Part shown: positions 27,338-36,810 of the stretch, piece by piece | How positions within the stretch are numbered: the first letter of the stretch is position 1 | Layout of the letters: the number at the start of each line of letters is the position of its first letter | DNA from: Microbacterium sp. zg-Y1090 | GTDB lineage: Bacteria > Actinomycetota > Actinomycetes > Actinomycetales > Microbacteriaceae | Direction: 5' to 3' | Assembly: GCF_030246945.1 (NCBI RefSeq) | Contig: NZ_CP126742.1 | Span: forward strand, 2,046,001 to 2,110,000 | DNA: 64,000 bases | Notes under the pieces: model-generated | Told to the model about the DNA's origin: nothing | Database searches by the model: none | The model's input: only the letters and a program-made list of their open reading frames with translations | Position numbers and translations under genes: made by a program

Positions 27338-27727
27338 GTGTCGACGCCAGACAGCCACCGCCCGCCCGCCCCGGTGCGTGAGCAGCCGGCGTGCATGTGC
27401 GCCTTCGGCCACGCGTGCTCGACCGTCGCCCCCGGCCACGCGCTGCATCTCATCCAGGCGCGTCTTGCCTCGGCGACGCCGTTGGAGTGGACCGACGCGA
27501 TCGTGACACGGGTGGATGCCGAGGAGGGCACGGTGCAACTGCGCGCCGTGGCTGACGGCGCGCAGCTGCGTGTGTGGAGCGCCGCCTCCGGCCTGCGCCG
27601 TGTCGAGCCGGGCACCCCGGTCGCGGTCCACCGCCGCTACCACGTGCTGGCCGTCGGCCCTCGGCGCTTCAACGTCGCTCCGCTGCCCGCGGCATCCGAC
27701 GCCCGCGCCTCGGTCGGGCGCAGCTGA
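27338..27727 (+). CDS. Conserved hypothetical protein, 129 residues
   Basis: I do not recognise the family. GTG at 27338 is supported by GAGAGGA 7 nt upstream and a TAGCGT -10. The N-terminal part has a cysteine cluster (ACMCAFGHAC). A compact beta-rich stretch follows, with alternating hydrophobic and charged residues (TDAIVTRVDAEEGTVQLRAV, then GAQLRVWSAASGLRRVEPGT), like a small beta-barrel. No membrane segment or signal peptide is seen. It is divergent from garA and convergent with the copper-storage gene, 16 bp apart. Confidence 0.7.
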   Translation: MSTPDSHRPPAPVREQPACMCAFGHACSTVAPGHALHLIQARLASATPLEWTDAIVTRVDAEEGTVQLRAVADGAQLRVWSAASGLRRVEPGTPVAVHRRYHVLAVGPRRFNVAPLPAASDARASVGRS

Positions 27728-27743
27728 CGGACTGCGGGCGGGC

Positions 27744-28139
27744 TCAGACGGCCATCGACTCCTTCAGCGCCTGGCAGGCGTTGATGCAGGCGCGGCACGC
27801 CTGGGCGCACATGCGGCAGACCTCGCTCATCTCGGCGTGCGGCAGGCACATGTCCTCGCACGTCTGACACATCGCGATGCAGGCGTCGAGCATCGCCATC
27901 ATGGATGCCGGGGTGAGCCCCTGCATCCGCAGCAGGGCGCGCATCATCGTGTTGCACATGTCGGCGCAGTTCGCGCACGCGGGCGCGCAGTCCATCATCT
28001 GCGTCGAACAGACAGCGCACGCCTGCTCGCACGCGGCACACGCGTCGAGGCACGCCTGCAGCAGCCCCATGTCCATCGTGTCCATACCGGGCACGGTCAT
28101 CATGTCCTCGGACATGGCATCCATCATCCTGACGTCCAT
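27744..28139 (-). CDS. Cys-rich four-helix copper-binding protein (Csp3/DUF326-like)
   Basis: 131-residue protein with 18 cysteines, mostly as CxxxC pairs along predicted helices (CLDACAACEQAC, CIAMCQTCEDMC, CRMCAQACRAC). This is the pattern of copper-storage proteins that line a four-helix bundle with thiolates holding Cu(I). The first 28 residues are very rich in Met and Asp. There is no signal peptide or Tat motif, so it should be cytosolic like Csp3. ATG at 28139 is used with AAGAGG 6 nt upstream; a GTG one codon earlier is possible. It is divergent from copC. Confidence 0.88.
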   Translation of the reverse strand: MDVRMMDAMSEDMMTVPGMDTMDMGLLQACLDACAACEQACAVCSTQMMDCAPACANCADMCNTMMRALLRMQGLTPASMMAMLDACIAMCQTCEDMCLPHAEMSEVCRMCAQACRACINACQALKESMAV

Positions 28140-28189
28140 CACGTACCTCTTCTCGTCGGTGTCGGCGGGCGGGAGGCCGGCCTGGCGTC

Positions 28190-28195
28190 ATGCTA
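28190..28195 (-). promoter_or_regulatory. -10 element of the copper-storage gene
   Basis: TAGCAT on the minus strand, 50 nt before the ATG, with TGTCGC 17 bp further up as a weak -35. It lies back to back with the copC promoter; the two -10 elements are 31 bp apart. Confidence 0.4.
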
Positions 28196-28226
28196 GGAGC
28201 CCGGTCCCCGCCGCGACAGGCCCGGG

Positions 28227-28232
28227 TAGGGT
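28227..28232 (+). promoter_or_regulatory. Leaderless -10 element of copC
   Basis: TAGGGT ends 7 nt before the GTG start of copC. There is no Shine-Dalgarno sequence. Confidence 0.6.
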
Positions 28233-28239
28233 CGGCGGG

Positions 28240-28926
28240 GTGATGTCTTCGCGCACCCGCACCCCGTTCCGAAACCGACTGGCCGCCGTCACCTCTGCCG
28301 CGGCACTTGCAGCCATGGGCCTGCTCGCGGTGGCCGCACCGGCGGCCGCACACGACGAGCTGGTGACCAGCGACCCTGCCGGCGGCAGCACCGTGGCAGC
28401 CCTTCCCGACGAGGTCACGCTGACCTTCTCCGACTTCCCGCTCGACGAGCCGGGCGCCACCCTCGTCACCGTGACGGATGCCGCCGGTGGGGACCTCACC
28501 GCCGGCGACCCCGTCGTCGACGGCACCGAGGTCCTCCAGGCGCTGCAGGGCGAGGCCACCGGTGCGGTCACCGTCGTGTGGAAGGTGGTCTCCAGCGACG
28601 GGCACCCGATCGACGGCGAGTTCGCGTTCGAGGTGACCGGGGACGACTCCTCCCCCGTCGCCACACCGGAGACCACCGCACCGGCATCCCCCACGACCGA
28701 CCCGACGGCCGAAGCGAGCACCGCACCCACCGACGACGCGACGGCGACCGCCGTGCCCGCCGGGGATGACGGCGCCGCGCCGGTGCTGCCCTGGGTGATC
28801 GGCGGCATCCTGCTCGTCGCCGTCATCGCGGCCGTGGCCTACCTGCTCGGCTCGCGCGCGCGGCGGACCCGTCAGCACCAGCCCGATGCCACCACCCCCG
28901 GGGTCCGCCCCGCCGACGAGGACTAG
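28240..28926 (+). CDS. copC: CopC-domain copper-binding membrane protein
   Basis: 228 residues. A signal peptide ends AAPAAA and mature CopC then starts with [13 protein letters not shown], giving the N-terminal His that forms the copper brace. The second site is [11 protein letters not shown], with the Asp/His pair. An Ala/Thr/Pro-rich linker follows, then one membrane segment ([18 protein letters not shown]) and a basic tail. It should hold Cu(II) outside the membrane. No CopD domain is fused or adjacent. The GTG at 28240 suits the leaderless promoter; an ATG follows one codon later. It ends 10 bp before lpd. Confidence 0.9.
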   Translation: MMSSRTRTPFRNRLAAVTSAAALAAMGLLAVAAPAAAHDELVTSDPAGGSTVAALPDEVTLTFSDFPLDEPGATLVTVTDAAGGDLTAGDPVVDGTEVLQALQGEATGAVTVVWKVVSSDGHPIDGEFAFEVTGDDSSPVATPETTAPASPTTDPTAEASTAPTDDATATAVPAGDDGAAPVLPWVIGGILLVAVIAAVAYLLGSRARRTRQHQPDATTPGVRPADED

Positions 28927-28929
28927 GCT
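28924..28929 (+). promoter_or_regulatory. Leaderless -10 element of lpd
   Basis: TAGGCT ends 7 nt before the lpd ATG. It overlaps the copC stop codon region (TAG at 28924 is that stop), so the stop and the promoter share bases. Confidence 0.65.
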
Positions 28930-28936
28930 GGTAGGC

Positions 28937-30337
<1,401 letters not shown>

Positions 30338-30357
30338 CGCCAGCCGTCACCGCACCA

Positions 30358-30396
30358 CCTGACGCCGCCCCGCCCGAAGCCGGGGGCGGCGTCAGG
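30358..30396 (+). terminator. Terminator hairpin of lpd
   Basis: A 14-bp perfect GC-rich stem (CCTGACGCCGCCCC and complement) with an 11-nt loop, followed by CGTTT. It starts 20 bp after the lpd stop. Confidence 0.75.
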
Positions 30397-30410
30397 CGTT
30401 TGCGCCGTGG

Positions 30411-30722
30411 GGTCGTTGAGCGAGGGAGCGCGTTTCGTCTCGCTCCGCTCGCTCAACGACCGGCAAGACGGCGCGGGTCGTTGAGCGAGGGAGCGCGTTT
30501 CGTCTCGCTCCGCTCGCTCAACGACCGGGAGAACGGCGCGGGTCGTTGAGCGAGGGAGCGGAGCGACCGAGACGAAACGCCGGGAGAAGCGCGCGTTTCG
30601 TCTCGCTCCGCTCGCTCAACGACCGGCAGGACGGCGCGGGTCGTTGAGCGAGGGAGCGGAGCGACCGAGACGAAACGCCGGAAGAAGCGCGCGTTTCGTC
30701 TCGCTGCGCTCGCTCAACGACC
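30411..30722. repeat. Array of four palindromic repeats, family 1
   Basis: Four units, each an inverted repeat opening with GGTCGTTGAGCGAGGGAGCG and closing with its near complement CGCTCGCTCAACGACC. Two short units of 51 bp (30411-30461, 30476-30526) are followed by two long units of 84 bp (30541-30624, 30639-30722). The first three starts are exactly 65 bp apart. Units are joined by a conserved 14-bp linker ending GGCGCG. The long units contain a full second arm, GAGCGACCGAGACGAAACGC, facing GCGTTTCGTCTCGCTC. A second cluster lies at 56206-56384. The reading frames across them (SERSETKRA and similar) are artefacts. Confidence 0.9.
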
Positions 30723-30734
30723 AGGGGGCGGCGC

Positions 30735-31400
30735 TCAAGGACCGGTGAGGGCGCGGCCCAGCTTTGAGTCGGATGCCGCGGGACGCCCGCCCGCGGCGGA
30801 CACCAGGGCGTCGGCGGCGGCGAACAGCGCCGCCCGCCCCTCCGCATCGGCGGGCGCGGCGGGGCCGAGCTCCAGCTCCCACTCGCGCCACGACGCCTCG
30901 GTGCCGCGGCGTTCATCGCGGGCGGTGACGTGATCGTCGACGAACTCCGCCACCAGCGCACCCTCGGCGTCACGCAACGCGTAGGCGTGACGCTCGTTGC
31001 GAATCCGCGCGAGCGCGGCGAAGGGCGGCGACGCCCACTGTGCCAGCGCGGCGACCACCGGTTCGGGAACCGGCAGATCGCTCACGTCGGCCGCAGGCTC
31101 GGCGCCGAGGGGCCACGCCCACTCGTGCTTGCCCTCGGGCGTGGAGATCTTGATGTGCCAGCCGGCGTCGGGACCGCCGGAGCGACGCCGCACCGCGACG
31201 CCCGACCGGGCGAGATGTCCCTCCGCGGTGTCGAGGTAGCGGGCGTCGAGTCGTCGGTGCTCGGCCTCACCGACGCCCGCGACTCCGGGCAGTGCCGTCC
31301 AATCGGGCACGGCCGTCGCGTCGTCGACGTCGTATTTGCGCTCCACTTCCAGCGAGCGCTGCGGCTCGGCGGCTGCGGCGCGGTCGGCGCTGTCCTCCAT
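30735..31400 (-). CDS. CYTH-domain protein
   Basis: 221-residue protein with the triphosphate-tunnel fold signature LEVERKYDV (ExExK) at the N-terminus, alternating charged strands (WHIKISTPEGKHEWAWPL) and an EWELELG strand near the end. CYTH proteins bind or hydrolyse triphosphates such as inorganic triphosphate or thiamine triphosphate; no CHAD domain is fused. ATG at 31400 is chosen over upstream codons because the ExExK motif then lies near residue 18. It follows the 77-residue gene by 4 bp. Its stop sits in GGTCCTTGAGCG, one base from the family-1 repeat opening. Confidence 0.82.
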   Translation of the reverse strand: MEDSADRAAAAEPQRSLEVERKYDVDDATAVPDWTALPGVAGVGEAEHRRLDARYLDTAEGHLARSGVAVRRRSGGPDAGWHIKISTPEGKHEWAWPLGAEPAADVSDLPVPEPVVAALAQWASPPFAALARIRNERHAYALRDAEGALVAEFVDDHVTARDERRGTEASWREWELELGPAAPADAEGRAALFAAADALVSAAGGRPAASDSKLGRALTGP

Positions 31401-31404
31401 GCGG

Positions 31405-31638
31405 TTACGGCAGGTCAGGGTGGTCGTCGGGGTCGGGGTCGATGTCGTCCTGCGACTCGACATAACGGAAGACCGCCTCGGTCGGGCCGTCGTCGTCGCC
31501 GGTGTTCTCCGGTGCGCCCTCCCGTTCGTAGACGACCTGCGTCTCGCTGTAGGGCAGGATCAGCCGGTCCATGTCGGGGTCGTCGAGGGGAAGCATCTGT
31601 CCGTCGAGCGGACCTCCGTGCATACGTGCAATAGCCAT
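31405..31638 (-). CDS. Small conserved hypothetical protein, 77 residues
   Basis: ATG at 31638 with a perfect AGGAGG 7 nt upstream and a TAGGGT -10 before it. The protein is acidic. It begins MAIARMHGGPLDGQMLPLDD, then RLILPYSETQVVYERE, and ends in a very acidic tail (DDIDPDPDDHPDLP). Similar small proteins with a GGPLDGQ start occur in actinobacteria, but I know no function. It is co-transcribed with the CYTH gene (4-bp gap). Confidence 0.75.
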   Translation of the reverse strand: MAIARMHGGPLDGQMLPLDDPDMDRLILPYSETQVVYEREGAPENTGDDDGPTEAVFRYVESQDDIDPDPDDHPDLP

Positions 31639-31657
31639 GATGTGACCTCCTGATCCG

Positions 31658-31663
31658 ACCCTA
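31658..31663 (-). promoter_or_regulatory. -10 element of the 77-residue gene and CYTH operon
   Basis: TAGGGT on the minus strand, 19 nt before the ATG; the AGGAGG ribosome site falls within the short leader. Confidence 0.45.
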
Positions 31664-31713
31664 GACCCGGGTGCCCGGGTGCTCCGCGTCGTTGCCCGGC
31701 GAGGTCGGAAATG

Positions 31714-32634
31714 CTAGGCGCGAGCGCCCTCCCAGCCCTGCAGCGTGCCGTCGGGCGAGGCGAAGCGCGCCATGAGCGTGCAGTCCTTGCCGCCCAGCCC
31801 TTCCGCGGCGAGCTGCTCGAGCTGCGCCAGCGCGAGCTGCGCCGCAGGCAGGTGCACACCGGTGGCCTCCCCCGCTGCCACCGCCAGCGCGGCATCCTTG
31901 CGCGCCAGGTCGACGGAGAACGTCGCATCGAAGTCGTGGTTCGCGGCTGCGGTCGGCACGACGCCCGGCACGGGGTACCAGGTGCGCTGCGCCCAGGACT
32001 GGCCGGACGAGGCATCCACCACCTGCCAGAACACGTGCGGATCCAGGCCGAGCCGCTGGGCGAGCTGCGACCCCTCCGACATCGCCAGCACGCTGATGAA
32101 CAGCATCATGTTGTTCGCGAGCTTGGCGGCGATGCCGCTGGTGGCCTCGCCGCACGCGATCACCGTGCGCGCCATCGGGTCGACGATCCCGCGCGCGCGC
32201 TCGACGTGGTCGGGGCGGCCGCCGAGCAGGAACGACAGCGTGCCGCCTTCCGCTCCCGCCGTCCCGCCCGAGATCGGGCTGTCCACGAACGCGAGTCCGC
32301 GTGCGGTCGCCTCGTCGTGGCACCACTGCGATGTGCCGACGTCGACCGTCGAGGTGTCCAGCAGCAGCGTGGTGGATGCCGCGTGCGCGAAGATGCCGCC
32401 CTCTCCCCCGTACACGGCGCGCACCTGGTCGGGGCCGGGAAGCGAGGTGAAGCAGGCATCCGCCCCTGCCAGCGCAGCGGCGAGGCCGTCGACGACGTCG
32501 ATGCCGCGTGCGGCAGCCGCGTCCCGCGCGGCGGGTGATGGGTCGGCGCCGCGCACCGTGTGACCGGCGGAGACGAGGTGGGCGGCCATGGGCGCACCCA
32601 TGTGGCCGAGACCGATGAAGGCGATGGTGGACAT
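31714..32634 (-). CDS. 3-hydroxyisobutyrate dehydrogenase-family oxidoreductase
   Basis: 306-residue NAD(P)-dependent beta-hydroxyacid dehydrogenase. The Rossmann start is IAFIGLGHMGAPMAAHL, the substrate-binding loop is DSPISGGTAGAEGGTL, and the catalytic lysine is in GIAAKLANNM. The C-terminal helical domain is complete. Valine breakdown (MmsB) is the best-known role, but tartronate semialdehyde or related substrates are equally possible, since no methylmalonate-semialdehyde dehydrogenase gene is adjacent. ATG at 32634 follows AGGGAG. It is divergent from the amidotransferase gene. Confidence 0.88.
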   Translation of the reverse strand: MSTIAFIGLGHMGAPMAAHLVSAGHTVRGADPSPAARDAAAARGIDVVDGLAAALAGADACFTSLPGPDQVRAVYGGEGGIFAHAASTTLLLDTSTVDVGTSQWCHDEATARGLAFVDSPISGGTAGAEGGTLSFLLGGRPDHVERARGIVDPMARTVIACGEATSGIAAKLANNMMLFISVLAMSEGSQLAQRLGLDPHVFWQVVDASSGQSWAQRTWYPVPGVVPTAAANHDFDATFSVDLARKDAALAVAAGEATGVHLPAAQLALAQLEQLAAEGLGGKDCTLMARFASPDGTLQGWEGARA

Positions 32635-32777
32635 GGGGTTCTCCCTGCGACGTCGTCGTCGCGGCCGCGGGGTGTGCGACCGACACCAGCCACCCTAGGG
32701 CGCGCCGCGCGCCCGATCGAGCATCGACCGCTCCGGCAGCGGCGTCGGCACCGTTCGGGCGGCGGTGCACGGCGGAA

Positions 32778-32783
32778 TAGACT
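32778..32783 (+). promoter_or_regulatory. Leaderless -10 element of the amidotransferase gene
   Basis: TAGACT ends 7 nt before the ATG at 32791. There is no Shine-Dalgarno sequence. Confidence 0.65.
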
Positions 32784-32790
32784 CGTGCCG

Positions 32791-33522
32791 ATGAAGCCCT
32801 TCCTGCTGTTGGCGACCCGCGCCGAAGACGTGCCCGCCGACGAGGAGTACGCGCTGTTCCTGCGCTACACCGGGCTGGACGAGCGCGATCTCGAGCGCCG
32901 ACGCCTCGAAGCGGAGTCCTTGGGCCACGTGGACCTCGATGCCTACTCCGGCATCTTCGTCGGCGGCGGACCGTTCAACGCCTCCGATCCGCCGGAGAAG
33001 AAGTCCGCCGTGCAGCGCCGCGCCGAGACGGAGGTCGCAGGGCTGCTCGACGAGGTGGTGGCGCGCGACTTCCCGTTCCTCGGCGCCTGCTACGGGGTCG
33101 GCACGCTCGGCGCCCATCAGGGCGCGGTGATCGACCGCACCTACGGCGAGCCGATCAGCGTGATCGAGGTGCAGCGCACGCCCGAGGGTGCCGCCGACCC
33201 GCTGCTGGCCGGCCTGCCCGACGCGTTCGCGGCGTTCGTCGGCCACAAGGAGGCCATCACCCGGCTCCCCCCGTCGGCGACGCTGCTGGCGACGTCGACG
33301 GCGTGCCCCGTGCAGATGTTCCGCGTCGGACGGAATGTGTATGCGACCCAGTTCCACCCCGAATGCGACGTGGAGGGCATCTCCACGCGCATCCGCGCCT
33401 ACGCCCGGCACGGGTACTTCGCTCCCGACGAGCTCGACCTGACCCTCGACGCGGTCAGGAGGCTGCCGGTCACCCACACCGGCAGCATCCTGCGCACGTT
33501 CGTCGAGCGCTACGCCCGCTGA
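32791..33522 (+). CDS. Class I glutamine amidotransferase (GuaA-N-like)
   Basis: 243-residue stand-alone triad amidotransferase: nucleophile Cys100 in GACYGVG, His189 and Glu191 in QFHPE, and the oxyanion loop GGGPFN. Such proteins hydrolyse glutamine to release ammonia for a partner. No synthetase domain is fused and none is adjacent, so the acceptor is unknown; they are usually annotated as GMP-synthase-like. The ATG fits the leaderless promoter. It is convergent with glgP, separated by 17 bp. Confidence 0.87.
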   Translation: MKPFLLLATRAEDVPADEEYALFLRYTGLDERDLERRRLEAESLGHVDLDAYSGIFVGGGPFNASDPPEKKSAVQRRAETEVAGLLDEVVARDFPFLGACYGVGTLGAHQGAVIDRTYGEPISVIEVQRTPEGAADPLLAGLPDAFAAFVGHKEAITRLPPSATLLATSTACPVQMFRVGRNVYATQFHPECDVEGISTRIRAYARHGYFAPDELDLTLDAVRRLPVTHTGSILRTFVERYAR

Positions 33523-33539
33523 GCCGCGCCGCCGGCGGC

Positions 33540-36047
33540 TCAGGCCACCGGCGAGGCGTGCCAGATGCGGTCGAGATACTCCCGCATGGAGCGGTCGGAC
33601 GAGAAGTACCCGGTGCGTGCGACGTTGAGGATCGCCGAACGGGTCCACGCGTCGCGGTCGGCGTAGGCGGCATCCACCCGCGCCTGCGCGTCGAGGTAGG
33701 AGCGGTAGTCCGCCAGCACCATGAACCGGTCGTCGTAGAGCAGGTTCGACACGATCGGCTCGAACACCGAAGCGTCTCCGCCGGAGAACGCCCCCGAGGC
33801 GATGAGGTCGATGGCACGACGCAGGTCGTCGTCGGCCTGGTAGAACTCGCTCGGCCGGTAGCCGGCGACAGCCAGCGCCTCGACCTCGGGCTCGCGCATG
33901 CCGAACAGGAAGAAGTTCTCGTCGCCGACGAGTTCGCGGATCTCGATGTTCGCGCCGTCATCGGTGCCGATGGTGAGCGCGCCGTTGAGGGCGAACTTCA
34001 TGTTCCCGGTACCCGACGCCTCCTTGCCCGCGAGCGAGATCTGCTCGGACAGGTCGGCGGCGGGGATCACCCGCTCGGCGAGGGTGACGTTGTAGTTCGG
34101 GGGGAACAGCACCTGCAGGCGCCCCTCGACGCGGGGGTCGGTGTTGACGACCGAACCGACTGCGTTGATGAGGTGGATGATGCGCTTGGCCATGCCGTAT
34201 CCCGGCGCCGCCTTCGCGCCGAAGATCACCGTGCGAGGCTGCACGTCGGACGCAGCGAGCCGTCCCGACACGATGCCCTCGTAGAGGGTCACCACGTGCA
34301 GCAGCTTGAGGGTCTGGCGCTTGTATTCGTGCAGGCGCTTGACCATCACATCGAGCAGGTGGCCCTCGCGCACCTCGAGCCCGTCGCGGGCGCGCAGCAC
34401 CTCGTCGAGACGGCGCTTATTGCGCGCCTTGACGTCGGCGAAGGCGTCTCGGAAGGCGGGGTCGTCGGCGTAGGGCTCGAGCTCGCGCAGCCGCTCCAGG
34501 TCGGTCTCCCAGCCGTCGCCGATCGCGGCGGTGATCAGCGCCGACAGCTCGGGGTTGGCCAGCCGCAGGAAGCGGCGGGGCGTCACCCCGTTGGTGACGT
34601 TGGTGAACTTGCCGGGGAAGAACTCGTCGAAGTCGTGCAGCACGGTCTCGCGCAGCAGCTGCGAGTGCAGCTCGGCCACACCGTTGACCTTCGACGCGGC
34701 GACGGTCGCGAGGTACGCCATGCGCACCGACCGCTCGGGGAACTCCGCGATGATCGACATGTCGCGCACGCGCATCTCGTCGTTCGGGTAGGCCTCCCGC
34801 ACCTCCGCGAGGAAGTCGGCGTTGATGCGGAAGATGATCTCCAGGTGGCGCGGCAGCAGCCGGCCCAACAGGTCCACCGGCCAGGTCTCGAGCGCCTCGG
34901 GCATGAGCGTGTGGCAGGTGTACCCGAAGCACTGGCGGGCGATCTCCCACGCGGCATCCCAGTGCATGCCCCGCTCGTCCACGAGCACCCGCATGAGTTC
35001 GGGCACGGCGATGACGGGGTGGGTGTCGTTGAGCTGGAAGGCGACGCGGTCGGGCAGCGTGCGCAGGTCGGCGTCACCCATGTCGTGCATCACATCGGCG
35101 ATGGATGCCGCGACGAAGAAGTACTGCTGCTGCAGGCGCAGCTGCTTGCCCTGGGGCGTGGAGTCCTCGGGGTAGAGCACCTTGGAGATGTTCTCGGCGT
35201 AGGTCTGCGCGCGCACGGCCTCTTCGTAGTCTCCGGCGTTGAAGATGCGCAGGTCGAAGGCATCCGTCGCCTGAGCGGACCACAGCCGCAGGGTGTTCAC
35301 GCGCCCGTTGCGGTAGCCGGGGACCATGTAGTTGTACGGCACCGCCCGCACGCTCCAGTCGGGGATCCAGCGCGTGCGCGTCTGCCCGCCGTCGTCGTAG
35401 GTCTCGGTGTGACCGCCGAACGAGACGGTCTGAGCTGCCTCGGGGTGCGGGAACTCCCACGGCGAGCCGAGAGCGAGCCACGCGTCGGGCTGCTCGACCT
35501 GCTGTCCATCGACGAACGTCTGACGGAAGATGCCGTACTCGTACCGGATGCCGTAGCCGACGTTGGGCACGCCCATCGTGGCGAGCGAGTCGATGAAGCA
35601 GGCGGCGAGGCGCCCCAGTCCCCCGTTGCCGAGGCCCGGCTCGACCTCCACGGCGCGGAGCTCGTCGATGTCGACGCCGCAGGCCGCCATCGCCTCGGTG
35701 GCGATGCCGGTCAGGTCGGCGGCGAGCAGATTGTTGTCGAGCTGGCGCCCGAGCAGGTACTCGGCCGAGAGGTAGCAGACCGTCTTGGCCCGCGTCTCGC
35801 GCTGCGCGCGGCGGTCCTCCAGCCAGCGGGCGACGAGGTAGTCCCGCACGGTGGTGGCCAGGGCGACGTAGCGGTCGTTGACGGTGGATGCCGACAGCGT
35901 GACCCCTCGTTCGAGGTTCAGGTTCTGCAGGAACTCCTGCACGAAGCCGTCGACCGTGGGTTCCGGCGGCGTCACGGGCTCCAGTGCCAGGGGGTGCGTC
36001 GCCCCGAGCGGGTGGGCGGGAATCTGGGTCTCGGACTGTTCTGTCAC
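33540..36047 (-). CDS. glgP: Glycogen/alpha-glucan phosphorylase
   Basis: 835-residue PLP enzyme releasing glucose 1-phosphate from glycogen. It shows LSAEYLLGRQLDNNL, GNGGLGRLAACFIDS, and the PLP site KEASGTGNMKFALNG with Lys about 684. Length matches bacterial glycogen phosphorylases. GTG at 36047 is preferred over an ATG at 36065 because TAGCGT ends exactly 7 nt before it, the same spacing as the other leaderless genes here, and no Shine-Dalgarno sequence serves the ATG. The frame upstream of that has no family similarity. Confidence 0.93.
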   Translation of the reverse strand: MTEQSETQIPAHPLGATHPLALEPVTPPEPTVDGFVQEFLQNLNLERGVTLSASTVNDRYVALATTVRDYLVARWLEDRRAQRETRAKTVCYLSAEYLLGRQLDNNLLAADLTGIATEAMAACGVDIDELRAVEVEPGLGNGGLGRLAACFIDSLATMGVPNVGYGIRYEYGIFRQTFVDGQQVEQPDAWLALGSPWEFPHPEAAQTVSFGGHTETYDDGGQTRTRWIPDWSVRAVPYNYMVPGYRNGRVNTLRLWSAQATDAFDLRIFNAGDYEEAVRAQTYAENISKVLYPEDSTPQGKQLRLQQQYFFVAASIADVMHDMGDADLRTLPDRVAFQLNDTHPVIAVPELMRVLVDERGMHWDAAWEIARQCFGYTCHTLMPEALETWPVDLLGRLLPRHLEIIFRINADFLAEVREAYPNDEMRVRDMSIIAEFPERSVRMAYLATVAASKVNGVAELHSQLLRETVLHDFDEFFPGKFTNVTNGVTPRRFLRLANPELSALITAAIGDGWETDLERLRELEPYADDPAFRDAFADVKARNKRRLDEVLRARDGLEVREGHLLDVMVKRLHEYKRQTLKLLHVVTLYEGIVSGRLAASDVQPRTVIFGAKAAPGYGMAKRIIHLINAVGSVVNTDPRVEGRLQVLFPPNYNVTLAERVIPAADLSEQISLAGKEASGTGNMKFALNGALTIGTDDGANIEIRELVGDENFFLFGMREPEVEALAVAGYRPSEFYQADDDLRRAIDLIASGAFSGGDASVFEPIVSNLLYDDRFMVLADYRSYLDAQARVDAAYADRDAWTRSAILNVARTGYFSSDRSMREYLDRIWHASPVA

Positions 36048-36054
36048 AGGTACG

Positions 36055-36060
36055 ACGCTA
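36055..36060 (-). promoter_or_regulatory. Leaderless -10 element of glgP
   Basis: TAGCGT on the minus strand ends 7 nt before the GTG at 36047. It decides the start codon choice for glgP. Confidence 0.55.
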
Positions 36061-36126
36061 CCCATCCCGGAGGCGTGCGCGCACCACGGTGCCCTCTGCG
36101 CCACCCGAAGGGCACGGGTGGCCGTG

Positions 36127-36810
36127 TCAGCGAGCGCCGTCGAAGAGGTCCACGTCGCCGGTCGCGACCGCTTCGTCCTCGGGGAGGCGCAGCCCCAGGT
36201 CGACCAGCACGATGCGTCCCGCCCGTCGCGCGCCCTCCGCGCAGACGAGTCCGGCCTTGACGGCGCCGAACGTGACGGTCACCGCTGCGGGCAGCACGAC
36301 GTCGTCGCCGACGGTGCCGTCGTCGGGCTGAACGCCGCTGGGGATGTCGACCGCGACCACGCGGGAGCGGCCGGCGCGCACCGCAGGCAGCAGCCGCGCC
36401 ACCGCCTCTCGCGCTCCGCCACGCAGGGTGGGGTCGGCGGACGAGCCGATGCCCACGATCCCGTCCACGATGAGGGCGTAGTCCGGCCCGGCCACCGCTT
36501 CGTCGAGGCTCACCACGCGCGCGCCGGCATCCCGCGCGGCGGCCAGGCCCCGCGGATGCGCGGCATCCGCCGTCAGCAGCACGTCGACGTGCACCCCCGC
36601 GCTCGCCAGCGTCGCGCCGGCCAGCAGCGCATCGCCGCCGTTGTCCCCGCGGCCGGCGACGACGAGCACCCGCCCCGCCGGGGGAAGCTCCGCCCGCAGC
36701 ACCGCGGCCAGGGCGGCGGCTGCTCGGTCCATCAGCGGTTCGCCGGCGGCGAGCAGCGGCGCTTCGGCAGCCCGCACCTGTGCGGCGGTGTACGCGCGTA
36801 CGCGGGTCAT
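36127..36810 (-). CDS. nnrE: NAD(P)H-hydrate epimerase (YjeF N-domain)
   Basis: 227-residue Rossmann-like protein that interconverts R and S forms of damaged, hydrated NAD(P)H. It has the conserved VLVVAGRGDNGGDAL loop, ALIVDGIVGIGSS and VVAVDIPSGVQPDDG. In many bacteria this domain is fused to the ADP-dependent dehydratase (NnrD/YjeF-C); here it ends after the epimerase domain and no dehydratase gene is adjacent. ATG at 36810 overlaps the yihY stop as ATGA. Confidence 0.88.
   Translation of the reverse strand: MTRVRAYTAAQVRAAEAPLLAAGEPLMDRAAAALAAVLRAELPPAGRVLVVAGRGDNGGDALLAGATLASAGVHVDVLLTADAAHPRGLAAARDAGARVVSLDEAVAGPDYALIVDGIVGIGSSADPTLRGGAREAVARLLPAVRAGRSRVVAVDIPSGVQPDDGTVGDDVVLPAAVTVTFGAVKAGLVCAEGARRAGRIVLVDLGLRLPEDEAVATGDVDLFDGAR

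Noticed and set aside
30411..30722. Possible CRISPR array, because repeats recur with a regular 65-bp step.
   Set aside because: The units are long palindromes of two lengths, the 14-bp linkers are almost identical and not unique spacers, and no cas gene is present.
30418..30973. Minus-strand frames such as 30518-30973 and 30616-30891 with repeated SLSERSETKRA-like peptides.
   Set aside because: The peptide repeats are only translations of the palindromic DNA repeats; no start site or domain supports a protein.
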